Assembly (NCBI RefSeq): GCF_051401765.1
Contig: NW_027480422.1
Coordinates: forward strand, 11,488,001-11,552,000
Length of the DNA stretch: 64,000 bases
From: Calliopsis andreniformis
Lineage: Eukaryota; Arthropoda; Insecta; Hymenoptera; Andrenidae
Direction of reading: 5' to 3'
Of this stretch, positions 49,701 to 62,547 are shown in pieces; the stretch's first letter is position 1; every line of letters starts with the position of its first letter. The notes beneath the pieces are model-generated. The model worked only from the letters and a program-made list of their open reading frames with translations, had not been told where the DNA came from and did no database searches. Made by a program: the position numbers and the translations under genes.

Positions 49701-52700
49701 TATAATTGCAAGCAGTGCGAAAGTAATGGTCATTTCTACGTTCCGTGCAAACTAGGCTTGACCCTAGGGCGTTGCAACACCAGATCGAATATTCAGGACC
49801 TATGAAGTCAACGCCAGAAGCATAAAATACAAAATAAATGCAACAGTTTTTCCATCGTATAAAACGAATAATTGTAACCAGTGTGAAAGTGATAGTCATT
49901 TCTACCTTCCGGGCAAACTAGGCTTTACTCTAGGGCGTTGCTCCACCAGATCGAATAGCTAGAGCCTTAGAAGTCTACTCCCGTAGCATAAAATACAATA
50001 AAAATACAAAAGTTTCTCAATCGTATAAAACGAATAATTGCTACCGGTGTGAAAGTTATGGTTATTTCTACGTTCCGGGCAACCTAGGCTTCACTCTAGG
50101 GCGTTGCTCCACCAGATCGAATAGCTAGGGGCTTAGAATTCAACGCCAGAAGCATAAAATACAATAAAAATACAACAGTGTTTCCACAGTATAACAGGAA
50201 TAATTGCATCCAGTGTGATAGTAATGGCCTTTTCTACGTTCCGGGCAACCTAGCCTTCACACTAGGGCGTTGCTCCACCAGATCGAAAAGTTAGGGCCTT
50301 AGAAGGCAACGCCCGAAGCATAAAATACAATAAGAATGCAACAGTTTTTCCATCGTATAACACGAATAATGGCAACAAGTGTGAAAGTGATAGTCATTTC
50401 TACGTTCCGGGCAACCTAGGCTTCACTCTAGGGCGTTGTTCCACCACATCGAATTGTTAGGGCCTTGGAAGTCAACGCCAGAATCATAAAATACAAAACA
50501 GATAAAACAGTTTTTCCATCGTATGAAACGAATGATCGCAATCGGTGTGAATGTAATGGTCATTTCTACGTTCCGGGCAACCTAGGCATCACTCTAGGGC
50601 GTTGCTCCACCAGATCGAATAGCTAGGGCCTAGGAAGTCAACGCCAGAAGCATAAAACACAATATAAATACAACAGCTTTTCCATCGTATAAAACGAATA
50701 ATTGCAACCAGTGTGAAAGTTATGGTCATTTCTACATTCCGGGCAACCTTGGCTTCACTCTATGGCGTTGCTCCACCAGATCGAACAGTTAGGGCCTTAG
50801 AAGTCAACGCCAGAAGCGTAAAATACAAAACAAATGCAACAGTTTTTCCATCGTATAACAGGAGTAATTACAACCAGCGTGAAAGTGATGGTCATTTCTA
50901 CGTTCCGCGCAACCTAGGCTTCACTCTAGGGCGTCGCTCCATCAGATCGAATTGCTAGGGACTTAGAATTCAACGCCCGCAGCATAAAACACAATATAAA
51001 TACAACAGCTTTTCCAGCGTATAAAACGAATAATTGCAACCAGTGTGAAAGTTATGGTCATTTCTACATTCCGGGCAACCTAGCCTTCACGCTAGGGCGT
51101 TGCTCCACCAGATGGAATAGTTAGGCCTTAGAAGTCAACGCCCGAAGCATAAAATGCAATAAAGGTACAACAGTTTTTCCATCGTATAACAGGAGTAATT
51201 GCAACCAGTGTGAAAGAAATGTTCATTTCTACGTTCCGGGCAGCCTAGGCTTCACTCTAGGGCGTTGCTTCACCAGATCGAATAGCTGGGGACTCGGAAG
51301 TCAACGCCAGAAGCATATAATACAATAAAAATCCAACAGCTTTTCCATCGTATAACAGGAGTAACTGCATCCAGTGTGAAGGTAATGGTCATTTCTACGT
51401 TCCGGGCCACCTATGTCTCGCTCTAGGGCGTTGCTCCACCGGATCGAATAGCTAGGGCCAAAGAAGTCAACGCCCGAAGCATAAAATACAATAAAAAGGC
51501 AACAGTTTTTCCATCGTATAACAGGAGTAATTGCAACCAGTATGAAAGTGATAGTCATTTCTACGTTCCGGGCAACCTAGGCTTGACTCTAGGGCGTTGC
51601 TCCACCAGATCGAATAGTTAGGGCCTTAGAAGTCACCGCACGAAGCATAAAATACAATAAAGATACAACAGTTTTTCCATCGTATAACAGGAGTAATTGC
51701 AACCAGTATGAAAGTGATAGTCATTTCTACGTTCCGGGCAACCTAGGCTTGACTCTAGGGCGTTGCTCCACTAGATCGAATAGTTAGGGCCTTAGAAGTC
51801 AACGCACGAAGCATAAAATACAATAAAGATACAACAGTTTTTCCATCGTATAACTGGAATAATTGCAACCAGCGTGAAAGCGATAGTCATTTCTACATTC
51901 CGGGCATCCTAGGGTTCAGTCTAGGGCGTTGTTCAGCCAGATCGAATAGTAAGGGACTAAGAAGTCAACGCCAGAAGCATAAAATACAAAACAAATACAA
52001 CAGTTTTTTGATCGTATAAAGCGAATAATTGCAACCGGTCTGAAAGTTATGGTCATTTCTACGTTCCGGTCAGCCTAGGCTGCACTCTAGGGCGTTGCTC
52101 CACCAGATAGAATTGTTAGGGCCTTAGAAGTCTACGCCCGGAGCATAAAATACAATAAAAATACAACTGTTTGTCAATTGTATAAAATGAATAATTGCAA
52201 TCAGTGTGAAGGTAATGGTCATTTCTACGTTCCGGGCAACCCAGGCTACGCTCTAGGGCGTTGCTCCACCAGATCGAATAGGTAGGGCCTAAGAAGTCAA
52301 CGCCAGAAGCATAACATACAATATAAAGACAAAAGTTTATTGATCGTATAAAACGAATAATTGCAACCGGTGTGAAGGTAATGGTCATTTCTAAGTTCCG
52401 GGCAACCTAGGCTTCACTCTAGGGCGTTGCTCCACCAGGTCGAATAGCTAGGGCCTTAGAAGTCAACGACCGAAGCATAAAATACAATAAAAAGGCAACA
52501 GTTTTTCCATCGTATAACAGGAGTAATTGCAACCAGTATGAAAGTGATAGTCATTTCTACGTTCTGGGCAACCTAGGCTTGACTCTAGGGCGTTGCTCTA
52601 CCAGATCGAATAGCTAGGGCCTTAGAAGTCAACGCACGAAGCATAAAATACAATAAAGATACAACAGTTTTTCCATCGCATAAAACGAATAATTGCAACC

Positions 52701-55700
52701 GGTCTGAAAGTTATGGTCATTTCTACGTTCCGGGCAAACTATGCTTCACTCTAGGGCGTTGCTACACCAGATCGAATAGCTAGGGCCTTAGAAGTCTACT
52801 CCCGTAGCATAAAATACAATAAAAATACAAAGGTTTCGCAATCGTATAAAATGATTAATTGCAATCAGTGTGAAGGTAATGGTCATTTCTACGTTCCGGG
52901 TAACCTAGGCTTTACTCCAGGGCGTTGCTCCACCAGATCGAATAGCTGGGGACTTAGAAGTCAACGCCAGAAGCATATGATACAATAAAAATACAACAGT
53001 TTTCCCATCGTATAACAGGAGTAACTGCAACCAGTGTGAAGGTAATGGCCATTTCTACGTTCCGGGCAACCTAGGCTTCACTCTACGGTGTTGGTCCACC
53101 AGATCGAATAGATAGGGCCATAGAAGTCTATGCCAGGAGCATAAAATACAATAAAAATACAACAGTTTTACCATCGTATAAAAAGAATAATTGCATTCAG
53201 CGTGAAAGTAATGGTCATTTCTACCTTCCGGGCAAACTAGGCTTTACTCTAGGGCGTTGCTCCACCAGATCGAATAGCTAGAGCCTTAGAAGTCTACTCC
53301 CGTAGCATAAAATACAATAAAAATACAAAAGTTTCTCAATCGTATAAAACGAATAATTGCTACCGGTGTGAAAGTTATGGTTATTTCTACGTTCCGGGCA
53401 ACCTAGGCTTCACTCTAGGGCGTTGCTCCACCAGATCGAATAGTTAGGGGCTTAGAATTCAACGCCAGAAGCATAAAATGCAATGAAAATGCAACAGCTT
53501 TTCCATCGTATAACACGAATAATTGTTACCAGTGTGAAAGTGATAGTCATTTCTACCTTCCGGGCAAACTAGGCTTCACTCTAGGGCGTTGCTCCACCAG
53601 ATCGAATAGCTAGAGCCTTAGAAGTCTACTCCCGTAGCATAAAATACAATAAAAATACAATAGTTTCTCAATCGTATAAAATGATTAATTGCAATCAGTG
53701 TGAAGGTAATGGTCATATCTACGTTCCGGGTAACCTAGGCTTTACTCCAGGGCGTTGCTCCACCAGATCGAATAGCTGGGGACTCGGAAGTCAACGCCAG
53801 AAGCATATAATACAATAAAAATACAACAGCTTTTCCATCGTATAACAGGAGTAACTGCATCCAGTGTGAAGGTAATGGTCATTTCTACGTTCCGGGCCAC
53901 CTATGTCTCGCTCTAGGGCGTTGCTCCACCGGATCGAATAGCTAGGGCCAAAGAAGTCAACGCCCGAAGCATAAAATACAATAAAAAGGCAACAGTTTTT
54001 CCATCGTATAACAGGAGTAATTGCAACCAGTATGAAAGTGATAGTCATTTCTACGTTCCGGGCAACCTAGGCTTGACTCTAGGGCGTTGCTCCACCAGAT
54101 CGAATAGTTAGGGCCTTAGAAGTCACCGCACGAAGCATAAAATACAATAAAGATACAACAGTTTTTCCATCGTATAACAGGAGTAATTGCAACCAGTATG
54201 AAAGTGATAGTCATTTCTACGTTCCGGGCAACCTAGGCTTGACTCTAGGGCGTTGCTCCACTAGATCGAATAGTTAGGGCCTTAGAAGTCAACGCACGAA
54301 GCATAAAATACAATAAAGATACAACAGTTTTTCCATCGTATAACTGGAATAATTGCAACCAGCGTGAAAGCGATAGTCATTTCTACATTCCGGGCATCCT
54401 AGGGTTCAGTCTAGGGCGTTGTTCAACCAGATCGAATAGTAAGGGACTAAGAAGTCAACGCCAGAAGCATAAAATACAAAACAAATACAACAGTTTTTTG
54501 ATCGTATAAAGCGAATAATTGCAACCGGTCTGAAAGTTATGGTCATTTCTACGTTCCGGTCAGCCTAGGCTGCACTCTAGGGCGTTGCTCCACCAGATAG
54601 AATTGTTAGGGCCTTAGAAGTCTACGCCCGGAGCATAAAATACAATAAAAATACAACTGTTTGTCAATTGTATAAAATGCATAATTGCAATCAGTGTGAA
54701 GGTAATGGTCATTTCTACGTTCCGGGCAACCCAGGCTTCGCTCTAGGGCGTTGCTCCACCAGATCGAATAGGTAGGGCCTAAGAAGTCAACGCCAGAAGC
54801 ATAACATACAATATAAAGACAAAAGTTTATCGATCGTATAAAACGAATAATTGCAACCGGTGTGAAGGTAATGGTCATTTCTAAGTTCCGGGCAACCTAG
54901 GCTTCACTCTAGGGCGTTGCTCCACCAGATCGAATAGCTAGGGCCTTAGAAGTCAACGACCGAAGCATAAAATACAATAAAAAGGCAACAGTTTTTCCAT
55001 CGTATAACAGGAGTAATTGCAACCAGTATGAAAGTGATAGTCATTTCTACGTTCCAGGCAACCTAGGCTTGACTCTAGGGCGTTGCTCCACCAGATCGAA
55101 TAGCTAGGGCCTTAGAAGTCAACGCACGAAGCATAAAATACAATAAAGATACAACAGTTTTTCCATCGCATAAAACGAATAATTGCAACCGGTCTGAAAG
55201 TTATGGTCATTTCTACGTTCCGGGCAAACTATGCTTCACTCTAGGGCGTTGCTACACCAGATCGAATAGCTAGGGCCTTAGAAGTCTACTCCCGTAGCAT
55301 AAAATACAATAAAAATACAAAGGTTTCGCAATCGTATAAAATGATTAATTGCAATCAGTGTGAAGGTAATGGTCATTTCTACGTTCCGGGTAACCTAGGC
55401 TTTACATCAGGGCGTATCTCCACCAGATCGAATAGCTAGGCAGTCAGACTTCAACGCCAGAAGCATAAAATACAATAAAAATACAACAGTTTTTCATCGT
55501 ACAACAGGAATAATTGCAACCAGTGTGAAAGTGGTAGTCATTTCTACGTTCCGGGCAACCTAGGCTTCACTCTAGGGCGTTGCTCCACCAGATCGAATTG
55601 CTAGGGCCTTAGAAGTCAACGCCTGAAGCATAAAATGCAATGAAAATGCAACAGCTTTTCCATCGTATAACACGAATAATTGTTACCAGTGTGAAAGTGA

Positions 55701-56740
55701 TAGTCATTTCTACCTTCCGGGCCACCTATGTCTCGCTCTAGGGCGTTGCTCCACCGGATCGAATAGCTAGGGCCAAAGAAGTCAACGCCCGCAGCATAAA
55801 ATACAATAAAAAGGCAACAGTCTTTCCATCGTATAACAGGAGTAATTGCAACCAGTATGAAAGTGATAGTCATTTCTACGTTCCGGGCAACCTAGGCTTG
55901 ACTCTAGGGCGTTGCTCCACTAGATCGAATAGTTAGGGCCTTAGAAGTCAACGCACGAAGCATAAAATACAATAAAGATACAACAGTTTTTCCATCGTAT
56001 AACTGGAATAATTGCAACCAGCGTGAAAGCGATAGTCATTTCTACATTCCGGGCATCCTAGGGTTCAGTCTAGGGCGTTGTTCAACCAGATCGAATAGTA
56101 AGGGACTAAGAAGTCAACGCCAGAAGCATAAAATACAAAACAAATACAACAGTTTTTTGATCGTATAAAGCGAATAATTGCAACCGGTCTGTAAGTTATG
56201 GTCATTTCTACGTTCCGGTCAGCCTAGGCTGCACTCTAGGGCGTTGCTCCACCAGATAGAATTGTTAGGGCCTTAGAAGTCTACGCCCGGAGCATAAAAT
56301 ACAATAAAAATACAACTGTTTGTCAATTGAATAAAATGAATAATTGCAATCAGTGTGAAGGTAATGGTCATTTCTACGTTCCGGGCAACCCAGGCTTCGC
56401 TCTAGGGCGTTGCTCCACCAGATCGAATAGGTAGGGCCTAAGAAGTCAACGCCAGAAGCATAACATACAATATAAAGACAAAAGTTTATCGATCGTATAA
56501 AACGAATAATTGCAACCGGTGTGAAGGTAATGGTCATTTCTAAGTTCCGGGCAACCTAGGCTTCACTCTAGGGCGTTGCTCCACCAGGTCGAATAGCTAG
56601 GGCCTTAGAAGTCAACGACCGAAGCATAAAATACAATAAAAAGGCAACAGTTTTTCCATCGTATAACAGGAGTAATTGCAACCAGTATGAAAGTGATAGT
56701 CATTTCTACGTTCCGGGCAACCTAGGCTTGACTCTAGGGC
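46782..56740 (+). repeat. Large HOR unit U3, 9,959 bp (~60 monomers)
   Basis: 46,782-47,596 matches U2 at -13,112. At about 47,590 it jumps to match U2 at -11,784 (CTAGGACCTAGG at 47,635 and 35,851), skipping 1,328 bp or 8 monomers. It then stays collinear to about 55,714. It carries only one full 1,825 bp unit (53,890-55,714) plus the partial copy. 55,715-56,740 matches 45,756-46,781 at -9,959, including the CAATTGAATAAAATG variant (46,371 and 56,330). Confidence 0.9.
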
Positions 56741-59700
56741 GCTGCTCCACCAGATCGAAAACTTAGGGCCTTAGAAGTCAACGCCCGAAGCATAAAATAC
56801 AATAAAGATACAACAGTTTTTCCATCGTATAACAGGAGTAATTGCAACCAGTGTGAAAGTGATAGTAATTTCTACATTCCGGGCAACCTAGGCTTCACTG
56901 TGCGGTGTTGCTCCACCAGATGGAATAGCTAGGGCCTTAGAAGTCTACGCCCGGAGCATAAAATACAATAAAAATACAACAGTTTTTCCATCGTGTAAAA
57001 TGAATAATTGCAATCAGTGTGAAGGTAATAGTCATTTCTGCGTTCCGGGCAACCTAGGATTCACACTAGGGCGTCGCTCTCACCAGATCGAATAGTAAGG
57101 GCCAAAGAAGTCAACGCCAGAAGCATAAAATACAATGTAAATACAACAGTTTTTGCATCGTATAATATGTATAATTGCAAGCAGTGTGAAAGTAATGGTC
57201 ATTTCTACGTTCCGTGCAAACTAGGCTTGACCCTAGGGCGTTGCAACACCAGATCGAATATTCAGGGCCTATGAAGTCAACGCCAGAAGCATAAAATACA
57301 AAATAAATGCAACAGTTTTTCCATCGTATAAAACGAATAATTGTAACCAGTGTGAAAGTGATAGTCATTTCTACCTTCCGGGCAAACTAGGCTTTACTCT
57401 AGGGCGTTGCTCCACCAGATCGAATAGCTAGAGCCTTAGAAGTCTACTCCCGTAGCATAAAATACAATAAAAATACAAAAGTTTCTCAATCGTATAAAAC
57501 GAATAATTGCTACCGGTGTGAAAGTTATGGTTATTTTTACGTTCCGGGCAACCTAGGCTTCACTCTAGGGCGTTGCTCCACCAGATCGAATAGCTAGGGG
57601 CTTAGAATTCAACGCCAGAAGCATAAAATGCAATGAAAATGCAACAGCTTTTCCATCGTATAACACGAATAATTGTTACCAGTGTGAAAGTGATAGTCAT
57701 TTCTACCTTCCGGGCAAACTAGGCTTCACTCTAGGGCGTTGCTCCACCAGATCGAATAGCTAGAGCCTTAGAAGTCTACTCCCGTAGCATAAAATACAAT
57801 AAAAATACAATAGTTTCTCAATCGTATAAAATGATTAATTGCAATCAGTGTGAAGGTAATGGTCATTTCTACGTTCCGGGTAACCTAGGCTTTACTCCAG
57901 GGCGTTGCTCCACCAGATCGAATAGCTGGGGACTCGGAAGTCAACGCCAGAAGCATATAATACAATAAAAATACAACAGCTTTTCCATCGTATAACAGGA
58001 GTAACTGCATCCAGTGTGAAAGTGGTAGTCATTTCTACGTTCCGGGCAACCCAGGCTTCGCTCTAGGGCGTTGCTCCACCAGATCGAATAGGTAGGGCCT
58101 AAGAAGTCAACGCCAGAAGCATAACATACAATATAAAGACAAAAGTTTATCGATCGTATAAAACGAATAATTGCAACCGGTGTGAAGGTAATGGTCATTT
58201 CTAAGTTCCGGGCAACCTAGGCTTCACTCTAGGGCGTTGCTCCACCAGATCGAATAGCTAGGGCCTTAGAAGTCAACGACCGAAGCATAAAATACAATAA
58301 AAAGGCAACAGTTTTTCCATCGTATAACAGGAGTAATTGCAACCAGTATGAAAGTGATAGTCATTTCTACGTTCCGGGCAACCTAGGCTTGACTCTAGGG
58401 CGTTGCTCCACCAGATCGAATAGCTAGGGCCTTAGAAGTCAACGCACGAAGCATAAAATACAATAAAGATACAACAGTTTTTCCATCGCATAAAACGAAT
58501 AATTGCAACCGGTCTGAAAGTTATGGTCATTTCTACGTTCCGGGCAAACTATGCTTCACTCTAGGGCGTTGCTACACCAGATCGAATAGCTAGGGCCTTA
58601 GAAGTCTACTCCCGTAGCATAAAATACAATAAAAATACAAAGGTTTCGCAATCGTATAAAATGATTAATTGCAATCAGTGTGAAGGTAATGGTCATTTCT
58701 ACGTTCCGGGTAACCTAGGCTTTACATCAGGGCGTATCTCCACCAGATCGAATAGCTAGGCAGTCAGACTTCAACGCCAGAAGCATAAAATACAATAAAA
58801 ATACAACAGTTTTTCATCGTACAACAGGAATAATTGCAACCAGTGTGAAAGTGGTAGTCATTTCTACGTTCCGGGCAACCTAGGCTTCACTCTAGGGCGT
58901 TGCTCCACCAGATCGAATTGCTAGGGCCTTAGAAGTCAACGCCTGAAGCATAAAATGCAATGAAAATGCAACAGCTTTTCCATCGTATAACACGAATAAT
59001 TGTTACCAGTGTGAAAGTGATAGTCATTTCTACCTTCCGGGCAAACTAGGCTTCACTCTAGGGCGTTGCTCCACCAGATCGAATAGCTAGAGCCTTAGAA
59101 GTCTACTCCCGTAGCATAAAATACAATAAAAATACAATAGTTTCTCAATCGTATAAAATGATTAATTGCAATCAGTGTGAAGGTAATGGTCATTTCTACG
59201 TTCCGGGTAACCTAGGCTTTACATCAGGGCGTATCTCCACCAGATCGAATAGCTAGGCAGTTAGACTTCAACGCCAGAAGCATAAAATACAATAAAAATA
59301 CAACAGTTTTTCATCGTACAACAGGAATAATTGCAACCAGTGTGAAAGTGGTAGTCATTTCTACGTTCCGGGCAACCTAGGCTTCACTCTAGGGCGTTGC
59401 TCCACCAGATCGAATTGCTAGGGCCTTAGAAGTCAACGACCGAAGCATAAAATACAATAAGAATGCAACAGTTTTTCCATCGTATAACACGAATAATGGC
59501 AACCAGTGTGAAAGTGATAGTCATTTCTACGTTCCGGGCAACCTAGGCTTCACTCTAGGGCGTTGTTCCACCACATCGAATTGTTAGGGCCTTGGAAGTC
59601 AACGCCAGAATCATAAAATACAAAACAGATAAAACAGTTTTTCCATCGTATGAAACGAATGATCGCAATCGGTGTGAATGTAATGGTCATTTCTACGTTC

Positions 59701-62547
59701 CGGGCAACCTAGGCATCACTCTAGGGAGTTGCTCCACCAGATCGAATAGCTAGGGCCTAGGAAGTCAACGCCAGAAGCATAAAACACAATATAAATACAA
59801 CAGCTTTTCCATCGTATAAAACGAAGAATTGCAACCAGTGTGAAAGTTATGGTCATTTCTACATTCCGGTCAACCTTGGCTTCACTCTATGGCGTTGCTC
59901 CACCAGATCGAGCAGTTAGGGCCTTAGAAGTCAACGCCAGAAGCGTAAAATACAAAACAAATGCAACAGATTTTCCATCGTATAACAGGAGTAATTACAA
60001 CCAGTGTGAAAGTGATGGTCATTTCTACGTTCCGCGCAACCTAGGCTTCACTCTAGGGCGTCGCTCCATCAGATCGAATTGCTAGGGACTTAGAATTCAA
60101 CGCCCGCAGCATAAAACACAATATAAATACAACAGCTTTTCCATCGTATAAAACGAATAATTGCAACCAGTGTGAAAGTTATGGTCATTTCTACATTCCG
60201 GGCAACCTAGCCTTCACGCTAGGGCGTTGCTCCAGCAGATGGAATAGTTAGGCCTTAGAAGTCAACGCCCGAAGCATAAAATGCAATAAAGGTACAACAG
60301 TTTTTCCATCGTATAACAGGAGTAATTGCAACCAGTGTGAAAGAAATGTTCATTTCTACGTTCCGGGCCACCTATGTCTCGCTCTAGGGCGTTGCTCCAC
60401 CGGATCGAATAGCTAGGGCCAAAGAAGTCAACGCCCCCAGCATAAAATACAATAAAAAGGCAACAGTTTTTCCATCGTATAACAGGAGTAATTGCAACCA
60501 GTATGAAAGTGATAGTCATTTCTACGTTCCGGGCAACCTAGGCTTGGCTCTAGGGCGTTGCTCCACCAGATCGAATAGTTAGGGCCTTAGAAGTCACCGC
60601 ACGAAGCATAAAATACAATAAAGATACAACAGTTTTTCCATCGTATAACAGGAGTAATTGCAACCAGTATGAAAGTGATAGTCATTTCTACGTTCCGGGC
60701 AACCTAGGCTTGACTCTAGGGCGTTGCTCCACTAGATCGAATAGTTAGGGCCTTAGAAGTCAACGCACGAAGCATAAAATACAATAAAGATACAACAGTT
60801 TTTCCATCGTATAACTGGAATAATTGCAACCAGCGTGAAAGCGATAGTCATTTCTACATTCCGGGCATCCTAGGGTTCAGTTTAGGGCGTTGTTCAACCA
60901 GATCGAATAGTAAGGGACTAAGAAGTCAACGCCAGAAGCATAAAATACAAAACAAATACAACAGTTTTTTGATCGTATAAAGCGAATAATTGCAACCGGT
61001 CTGAAAGTTATGGTCATTTCTACGTTCCGGTCAGCCTAGGCTGCACTCTAGGGCGTTGCTCCACCAGATAGAATTGTTAGGGCCTTAGAAGTCTACGCCC
61101 GGAGCATAAAATACAATAAAAATACAACTGTTTGTCAATTATATAAAATGAATAATTGCAATCAGTGTGAAGGTAATGGTCATTTCTACGTTCCGGGCAA
61201 CCCAGGCTTCGCTCTAGGGCGTTGCTCCACCAGATCGAATAGGTAGGGCCTAAGAAGTCAACGCCAGAAGCATAACATACAATATAAAGACAAAAGTTTA
61301 TCGATCGTATAAAACGAATAATTGCAACCGGTGTGAAGGTAATGGTCATTTCTAAGTTCCGGGCAACCTAGGCTTCACTCTAGGGCGTTGCTCCACCAGG
61401 TCGAATAGCTAGGGCCTTAGAAGTCAACGACCGAAGCATAAAATACAATAAAAAGGCAACAGTTTTTCCATCGTATAACAGGAGTAATTGCAACCAGTAT
61501 GAAAGTGATAGTCATTTCTACGTTCCGGGCAACCTAGGCTTGACTCTAGGGCGTTGCTCCACCAGATCGAATAGCTAGGGCCTTAGAAGTCAACGCACGA
61601 AGCATAAAATACAATAAAGATACAACAGTTTTTCCATCGCATAAAACGAATAATTGCAACCGGTCTGAAAGTTATGGTCATTTCTACGTTCCGGGCAAAC
61701 TATGCTTCACTCTAGGGCGTTGCTACACCAGATCGAATAGCTAGGGCCTTAGAAGTCTACTACCGTAGCATAAAATACAATAAAAATACAAAGGTTTCGC
61801 AATCGTATAAAATGATTAATTGCAATCAGTGTGAAGGTAATGGTCATTTCTACGTTCCGGGTAACCTAGGCTTTACATCAGGGCGTATCTCCACCAGATC
61901 GAATAGCTAGGCAGTTAGACTTCAACGCCAGAAGCATAAAATACAATAAAAATACAACAGTTTTTCATCGTACAACAGGAATAATTGCAACCAGTGTGAA
62001 AGTGGTAGTCATTTCTACGTTCCGGGCAACCTAGGCTTCACTCTAGGGCGTTGCTCCACCAGATCGAATAGCTAGAGCCTTAGAAGTCTACTCCCGTAGC
62101 ATACAATACAATAAAAATACAATAGTTTCTCAATCGTATAAAATGATTAATTGCAATCAGTGTGAAGGTAATGGTCATTTCTACGTTCCGGGTAACCTAG
62201 GCTTTACTCCAGGGCGTTGCTCCACCAGATCGAATAGCTGGGGACTTAGAAGTCAACGCCAGAAGCATATGATACAATAAAAATACAACAGTTTTTCCAT
62301 CGTATAACAGGAGTAACTGCAACCAGTGTGAAGGTAATGGCCATTTCTACGTTCCGGGCAACCTAGGCTTCACTCTACGGTGTTGGTCCACCAGATCGAA
62401 TAGATAGGGCCATAGAAGTCTATGCCAGGAGCATAAAATACAATAAAAATACAACAGTTTTACCATCGTATAAAAAGAATAATTGCATTCAGCGTGAAAG
62501 TAATGGTCATTTCTACGTTCCGGGCAACCTAGCTTTCACTCTAGGGC
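56741..62547 (+). repeat. Large HOR unit U4, 5,807 bp (~35 monomers), rearranged
   Basis: 56,741-57,556 repeats the start of U3. The rest is a mosaic of shorter collinear pieces: 57,557-58,020 like 30.0-30.45 kb; 58,021-59,040 like 54,701-55,720 (offset 3,320); 59,436-60,360 like 50.3-51.2 kb (offset 9,127); 60,361-61,870 like 51,400-52,909 (offset 8,961); then a return to the marker at 62,548. Joins fall in the conserved boxes and keep monomer register. At least one monomer is lost at 60,361. Confidence 0.85.

Noticed and set aside
20881..57556. Assembly duplication as the full explanation of the large near-identical units
   Set aside because: Not excluded, but less likely as the sole cause. 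The units differ in length by whole monomers and carry private and shared single-base variants, which simple copying of contigs would not create. Long-read support remains the decisive check.
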